64,000 bases of DNA from Cryptomeria japonica (taxonomy: Eukaryota > Streptophyta > Pinopsida > Cupressales > Cupressaceae), in assembly GCF_030272615.1 (NCBI RefSeq), contig NC_081407.1, forward strand, positions 101,911,897 to 101,975,896. The letters are read 5' to 3'. The first letter of the stretch is position 1, and every line of letters begins with the position of its first letter. Made by a program: the position numbers and the translations under genes. The notes beneath the pieces were generated by a model. The model did no database searches. It saw only the letters and a program-made list of their open reading frames with translations, and was not told the DNA's origin. Shown piece by piece: positions 58,331 to 64,000 of the stretch.

Positions 58331-59589
58331 TGTAGCATCATAAAATTGCGAACCTTGCAATTTTTGAGTGCATTCGAGTCTTTGCATTAGTGTATGAATC
58401 ACTAAGCCTGATTAGAGACCCAAAAATGCTCATGCCATCAATAACTTGCATTTTCCATCATGTTGCAGTGTCCTTTAGCTGCTCCCTATCCTAAATTAGG
58501 GCAAGACAGGGGCATCGTGCCCCTATCCTCCTAGGACAGGGGTGTGGCACCCTTGTCCTAGCCCTATTTTGGTCCCCCTTGGGTCCTATCTTGCCTTGAG
58601 CTTGTCAATTGTTGAGAAGGAAAAGTTTCCCTATATTGGCCTAAGACGGGAAAATACCTAAACACCCCTAATTGGCAAGTATATAAGGAGATCTTCCCCT
58701 CCTATTTGCACAAGTTGATAAGTTGATGATAAGTGAAGTTGATCATAAAGTGAAATCAAGTGCAAGCATTCAAACATTCAAGTAGTTATTCAAGCATTGA
58801 GCATTTCAAGTCTCCTTTCAAGGCTAGGTGTTGCATTCAAGTCAAGAATTCAACCATTGAAGAGGAAATTTCTATCAACATTCAAGACATCCTATTTCAC
58901 ATATCCATTCAAGAAAATTCTTTTATGAAGGTATCAACATTTCGATTACATCCCCTTCTTTAGGTGGATTTTACTTCAGATATTTTCTTTCATTTAATTG
59001 TAGCATTTTACAATCACTTGGTTAATTCTAAAATGGGTTTTGACCTAAAGGAAAATTCCCAATCCCAACAACATTTCCCTCCCTTTTTTGTGTGTAGGGT
59101 GCAGGTGCACAACTATAATTGCAAGTTTAGGCTTCACTTTTAGAGATGGAAAAACCCTTTTCGACGCGCGAATTTTTCGGAGGACCGTGTGCAACTTCAA
59201 CACCGTCCCTACAACTTTTTTGTCAGATTTGCAAGGAAGCTTCATCTCAATATTCTATTGCTAATTCTAGGCGCACAACTTCATCCTACATCTCTATCTC
59301 AAGATATAATCGTTTCTTTGTCTTTTCTAAACTTAGTCTCAATTTGCTTAATTCAACTTGTCTATTATAAAAGAGGGTTAATTTACTTTCCTAATACTTC
59401 CCAAAATTTATTTCAACTCACTTAGTATTCAATCTCCTACCACTAGGATTGGATCTAGTGAATTCAACCCCTCTTTTAAATGTAATGTGTGTGAAAATTT
59501 AGGGAATCCTTTGTGGAACTTTCATCCCTCTTTTGAGGGGAGTAAAGATTTCCACTTGATCTCCCCTCATCATTTTCCACCATATTACA
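58331..59589 (+). repeat. 5' LTR of element 4
   Basis: Begins TGTAGCATCATAAAATTGCG and ends CCACCATATTACA, 1259 bp. It aligns with the LTR of element 3 (38089-39301, minus) through the middle, including AAGTCTCCTTTCAAGGCTAG. A primer-binding site follows. The left flank is ATTGT. Confidence 0.88.
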
Positions 59590-59592
59590 TTT

Positions 59593-59607
59593 TGGTGAAC
59601 CCGACGT
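59593..59607 (+). other. Primer-binding site of element 4
   Basis: TGGTGAACCCGACGT lies three bases after the LTR and begins with TGG. It differs from the sites of elements 1 and 2, so this family uses another tRNA primer. Confidence 0.8.
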
Positions 59608-60834
59608 CTTACATGCTTTACATTGAAAATTATTGCATATTTTTCATTTACAAGTTTAATTTTCTTGCAATTTACACAAACTTAGTGGTTAATTCATTAA
59701 AAACCCTAGTTGTTAAAATTGAAATTGAACTTGTGTTTTGAAAAAATTGGTATCTATTGTCTTAGATCTGAAAATTGCATTGCTTTTCAAATTCAATTCT
59801 TTCATTGTCTTGTTCAATTTGCAAATCAGACTTACAAAATTAAGTGCTTAATTGTCAAAACCCTAATTTTTAAACATCAACTTGAACTTGTGCAAAAATT
59901 GGATTTACATTTAATTTTCAGATTTGTGACTATTTTTAGACTTGTCTTCTTGCCTAAAATTCAAATTTTCAATTTCCCTTCTTTTCCCAAAATTCAAAAT
60001 TTCAAAATTCAATGGTTAGGTCCTAAAACCCTATTTTTCAAATTTAATTGGATTTTGTGCAAATTTCAATCAATTTCAAACAATTTCAGTTTTCTAAATA
60101 TTATTTGAGGTGGCTTTATCCATTGGGTTTGACCTTTTTGAAAATTGCAATTCAATTTCTTATCTTTTTCAAAACCCTAATAGGGTCCTATTTTGACATT
60201 CAAACATTAATTTCACCTATCTAGAGATCGTAAAATCATTCAATTTTTGGGGGTTAGCTCTCAAATCATTGTAGCTTTCATCCTTGAAAATTTCTGAAAA
60301 AGTTGGGAGGACCATGCATAACTTCAACACAATCCCTGGCTTTTTTCTCAAAATTTTGGGAGACTTTTATAACTATATTTAATTGCTTAAATGCAGAAAA
60401 TTGGCTGATTTTGTCAAATTTTGATCTCTCTAAAATAGAAAACATTTCCCAATTTCAACACTGCAACTTTCAAGGAAACATTGAAAATTAAGTGGTTAAT
60501 TATAATCTACCCTAATTTTAAGATCTTCATTTTGTCAATTTTAAATTTGAAATTAAGTGGTATCTCATTGGCCCTAATTTTAAATTTCAATCTCTTTTTA
60601 TTAATTATAAATCTTTTTTGGAGATTGCGTCATTTCTTCTTTCCACAAAGTTCAAATTGTATAATCATCATTTTCTTAAATTTTGCAAACTTTGTTCCCA
60701 AAATTCAAAATTCATATTCAAATTTCAAAATTTTCCTCTAGTGCATGAGTTTTACAACTATCAGTCCTACCCATACTATCCCTGTTAGATGAAGTATTAG
60801 AATTAAGGCTTCCCAAGGTTTAACTCCCAAAGAG
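59608..60834 (+). repeat. Element 4 leader with degenerate repeats carrying a telobox-like motif
   Basis: AAACCCTA occurs at 59701, 59858, 60026 and 60172 (steps 157, 168 and 146 bp), each preceded by GTGGTTAATT-like sequence and in two cases followed by GAACTTGTG. A weaker copy (TACCCTAATTTTAAG) lies near 60508. No coding frame is supported. Confidence 0.7.
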
Positions 60835-62310
60835 ATGGAGCCTAATTTGGGTGACTTCTACAATGAGGATATTGCTAATTCTTCCCATCCTAATAATATC
60901 TCTACCTACCCAATTGACGATTCTCATGATGAAGATGAAGTGTTGACTAGAGTTTCTTTAGATCAACTTTCAAAATGGGACAATCAATTTGACAATTTCC
61001 AACAATGGATGTCCCAAGAATATCCTAATAGTGAAGTTCTTCCATTAATTGAAGGTCTAAAATGCATGATTCAAAGTGATAAGAATAAAATTGATCTATT
61101 GCATGGTATTGCTCACATTGTTGATTCTAATGTTATGCCTATGAAGAGTTGTGCTAAGAACCTAGGTTATTCACAACTTCCTACATAAATCAATCATTCT
61201 ATTCCTTTGACCACTTCTATTCCTAGTATTCCTACTTTCACTTCAAACATCATGGCTACTTCAACTCAAAATGTGATACCTACAACCATTAGTCATGGGT
61301 GCAATCCTTCTTCTTCATTCAATCCTCCATCTTTATCTATGTCTTCAATGAGTACTACTATTGTCTCTCAACCAATAAATGTGACACAAGGGGGCAATTC
61401 ATTTAATCATTTTACTCCTCCTTTTAATATCCCATTTCCTACTCAATCATCTCTTATGCCTAATTACCATAGCGTCCCACTGCCTTATTCTCAATCAATG
61501 CCTTCTTTCAATAACATCACACTACCTTCTCAATCAAACATGTCTAACATAAATTCTTTAACCGAATCAACCATTAATAACCTTGCTCATACTGTGTATT
61601 CATTGAAACAAAAAATCACTTCTATGAGTCAATCCAAGTTTAGTGTGCCCACATTTGATGTTGTAAGCCCACTTTCTCTTGATATTGTTAGATTTGTCCC
61701 TCCTAAACATGTTGAAGTCCCTCAATTGGAACTCTATAATGGAAAAGGTGATCCTTTAACACATATCAAAACATTCCAAACTTTGCTTATGATCAAAGAT
61801 TTCTTGTCAAATTGTTTACTAGAACATTAAGAGATAAGGCTTTACAATAGTATTTCTCTTTGCCTTCTTATTCTATTACTTCTTTTCAACAATTAGCATT
61901 CAACAAGTTCAAAACAACATAGGCCCTAAAATCACTTTGACTGATTTGTTGCATTGTAAACAAGGTGTTAAAGAAAAAGTGTCTGATTTCATTGGTAGAT
62001 ACAAGCATTTGTGTTCTCAAATCTCTTTTCCAGTGCCTGATAATGATATTCAAAGAATTTTCATTTCTAATTTTCAAAAAGACATTAGGGAAAATCTTTT
62101 CTTTACTGAGTTTACTTCTTTTCCGCAGTTGTGCACTACACTTCATAATTATCAACTGACTGTGAGTCAAATGGAACAATCTACTCCTATGGATTTGAGT
62201 GATAAGGGTGAGAGTGATCAACAACCATTTGTGAAGTTCAAACCAAACAAAGGCTTCATCAAATTCAATGACACCATCAACAACAACAATATAAATGCCT
62301 CTTATTTTTA
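60835..62310 (+). pseudogene. gag: Element 4 gag
   Basis: Starts MEPNLGDFYNEDIANSSHPN, then RVSLDQLSKWDNQFDNFQQW, LIEGLKCMIQSDKNKIDLLH and a stop near 61188. The frame continues through a Ser/Pro/Asn-rich stretch and PQLELYNGKGDPLTHIKTFQ to 61830. After a frameshift the core resumes with LLHCKQGVKEKVSDFIGRYK (61937) and IFISNFQKDIRENLFFTEF, ending at 62309. It matches element 3 gag over its whole length. Confidence 0.88.
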
Positions 62311-62429
62311 AATTTTTCAAAAGAGAGAAAGAATTTACTCCTTTGAATGAATCTTTGTATAGCATCATGTCTCAGTTGTTACAAAGAAATGTTATTAAAC
62401 TTCATCCAATAAAACCAATTGATCCTTCT

Positions 62430-63060
62430 AAAGAAACTTAACCTAACTTTGATAATAATTCTTTTTATCAAATTCATCATCAACCTTGTCACGATACTGC
62501 AAAATATTTTGCATTAAAATGTAAGATTCAAGACTTGATTGAGAATAATAATATAGCTGTGGTAGGTGTGAATGATAAGGGAAACAAATCAGTAGCTCCT
62601 CCTAACCAAAATATTAATATTTTTACCGATCCTTTACCCTCTCATACCTCTAACGTGATTGAGACTGAACATGCTTCTTTCTCTCCCTTTGATGTCACTT
62701 TCATAGCACCAAATGTGGTTAATATGGTAGAGGAACAAGAAACACCTAAGGACCCATGTATCCCATTTGATCCTATTGAGACCATTAGGGCACCTGATGG
62801 CCCTTTATACATAGTTGCAAAAATCCAAGGCAAATCTTGTCGTGGTGTGTTTATTGATCCTTCTTGCATAGTTACTATCATCACTGAATAATATCTTTAT
62901 ACTTTACATTTTTATCAACCAATCTATGATGATACTAATGTGGTCGTTAAGTTATTTGATGGATTTTATTGTCCTACTATTGGTTCTATCACACTTCCTC
63001 TTGAGGTTCATACTAAATCTATAGATGTCAACTTTGTTATCATTACTTCATTTGAATAAT
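62430..63060 (+). pseudogene. Element 4 knuckle remnant and protease-like domain
   Basis: FYQIHHQPCHDTAKYF (about 62464-62511) aligns with the knuckle of element 3 but both outer Cys are lost. The frame from 62535 leads to CRGVFIDPSCIVTIITE with D-P-S at the active site, a stop at 62889, then VVKLFDGFYCPTIGSITLPL. A second stop lies near 63058, before the LGYPWL-equivalent region. Confidence 0.8.
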
Positions 63061-63158
63061 TCGATGTGAGTTAGGCTACCCTTGGCTATCTTCCATGAAG
63101 GCTATTACTTCTCTAATTCATAAGTGTTTGAAATTTCCCCACAGTGGAGAAATCATAA

Positions 63159-64000
63159 TTGTTAACCATAATTTATTTTGACCAACTGAAAGAAGCCCAG
63201 GTGTTCCTATTGATTACTTTTGGTCTCAACAATTTGGATCTCTTCCACCAAGAAGTGATACTCTTTCAATCTTATCAAAAATGGAAGAAATATATGATCT
63301 TATCCTTAAGGAAACCTAGAACTCCAAAACTTGATATTCCCATCATTCTTGAAGATGAAGTTCTTCCCCTAATGGATAGAACTAATATTCATCCTAAAGA
63401 ATATTCCCAACCTATTCCTATGGCTGAAACCATGCCTTCTATCAAGAAGAACAATAATATTCCTCCTAAGGTTATACCCATACCTCCTCCTCATGATGGA
63501 CCTAGTTTCCTTCCTACATCAAACATTCCTCCTTTATATGTTGTAGTTCCACCTCCCTCCTCTTATAGAGAGAAGAGACCTACCTCTCCTCTTGTCCAAC
63601 CTAAAAGACCTCAACCCAAACATCCAACTACCAAAGATGAGAATATTCCTCCTTCAACAAATATACCTTAGTCTTCTCAGCCTTTTGCTAAGACTAGATG
63701 GAAACGTTGTGTGAGAGAACACCGACAAAAAAGTCATGCTAGAGCTCATGAAGTTGTTTCTCAAACTATTCAATCTCCCAAAACACCAACAATTGACATG
63801 ATTCCATTTCCTCCTCAGCAAGATGTTGAACCAAAATCTCCGAATAATAAATTGCAAAAAACATGTGATGGTTTTACTTCTTTTCATGTTAGAAGTCCTC
63901 TTTTTATAAATCTTGATGAAGAAATAGGTGAAAATGTTATTCATGATGGCAATGCAACTCCTAATGCTTATGATAGTGAATATGAATATGTTGATGTTGA
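63159..64000 (+). pseudogene. Element 4 Pro-rich linker, truncated by the window end
   Basis: Open frame 63159-63671 is Pro-rich after about residue 70 (NIPPKVIPIPPPHDGPSFLP, YVVVPPPSSYREKRP). After TAG at 63669 the same frame goes on with RWKRCVREHRQKSHARAHEV and reaches DSEYEYVDV at the window end. It corresponds to 40030-40945 of element 3. Confidence 0.8.

Larger units (their letters stand above)
58331..64000 (+). mobile_element. Element 4: 5' part of a Ty3/gypsy-type element, same family as element 3
   Basis: 5' LTR (58331-59589), primer-binding site, leader with telobox-bearing repeats, gag (60835-62310), altered zinc knuckle, protease-like domain (62800-63060), Pro-rich linker and acidic motif, cut by the window end. 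It is the plus-strand counterpart of element 3. Several stops and frameshifts make it defective. Confidence 0.88.

Noticed and set aside
1-64000. tRNA, rRNA, CRISPR or bacterial operon features
   Set aside because: None seen; base composition, introns and retroelements show plant nuclear DNA.

Overview
This is nuclear DNA from a plant with a large, repeat-dominated genome. A conifer or other gymnosperm is my best guess, based on the AT-rich sequence, the stacked and slowly decaying Ty3/gypsy and Copia elements, and the absence of any intact host gene. That identification is inference, because no organism-specific marker is present. I see no tRNA, rRNA, CRISPR array or intact cellular gene. 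Nearly all of the window can be explained by transposable elements and their relics.

Layout. 1-2031 is a 359-bp satellite array that runs off the left edge. 2577-6710 (minus) is a decayed multi-exon gene of unknown function, split by a 1.5-kb Copia LTR (4594-6101) and preceded by a 29-bp palindromic repeat array (6837-6968). 7150-7925 is a LINE relic. 8034-11467 (minus) is a Copia element with a second Copia LTR nested in its pol. 11468-15474 is AT-rich, with a short coding relic and a LINE tail. 15480-33835 is a complete 18.4-kb Ty3/gypsy element of the Tat lineage (element 1), with 1453-bp LTRs and a perfect CTACT target-site duplication. 36297-38088 is a Copia LTR. 38089-43323 (minus) is element 3, carrying gag, protease and the 3' LTR but no polymerase. 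About 46634-53064 (minus) is element 2, a second Tat-lineage element with 5' LTR, leader and gag but a lost protease and 3' end. 53149-54710 is an LTR relic holding a LINE tail with 17-bp target duplications. 54780-56760 (minus) is a LINE endonuclease/RT relic. 58331-64000 (plus) is the 5' end of element 4, the same family as element 3, and it runs off the right edge.

Element 1 carries two opposed transcription units. The sense unit is one long gag-protease-RT-RNaseH-aRNaseH-integrase frame (20033-27525). The antisense unit (31955-28892) is a two-exon gene encoding a plant mobile domain (PMD) protein, with its own TATA box. Both frames are littered with nonsense codons but have almost no indels, although the two LTRs differ at only about 20 sites. 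The last insertion was therefore probably of a copy that was already defective and was moved in trans.

The most unusual signal is a set of helically phased repeat arrays. In element 1 the motif TAGCGC recurs at almost exactly 21 bp in two leader arrays flanking a conserved leader segment. It also recurs in the opposite orientation inside the antisense gene's intron, where spacing is 21-21-18, a strict 60-bp higher-order period. Element 2, a diverged relative, has two arrays in the same two leader positions with about the same 21-22-bp period but a different palindromic motif (TCGTACGA). The conserved segment between the arrays contains a hairpin whose stem shows a compensatory base-pair change between the two elements. 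This looks like a cis-acting leader system that conserves spacing and architecture while changing motif.
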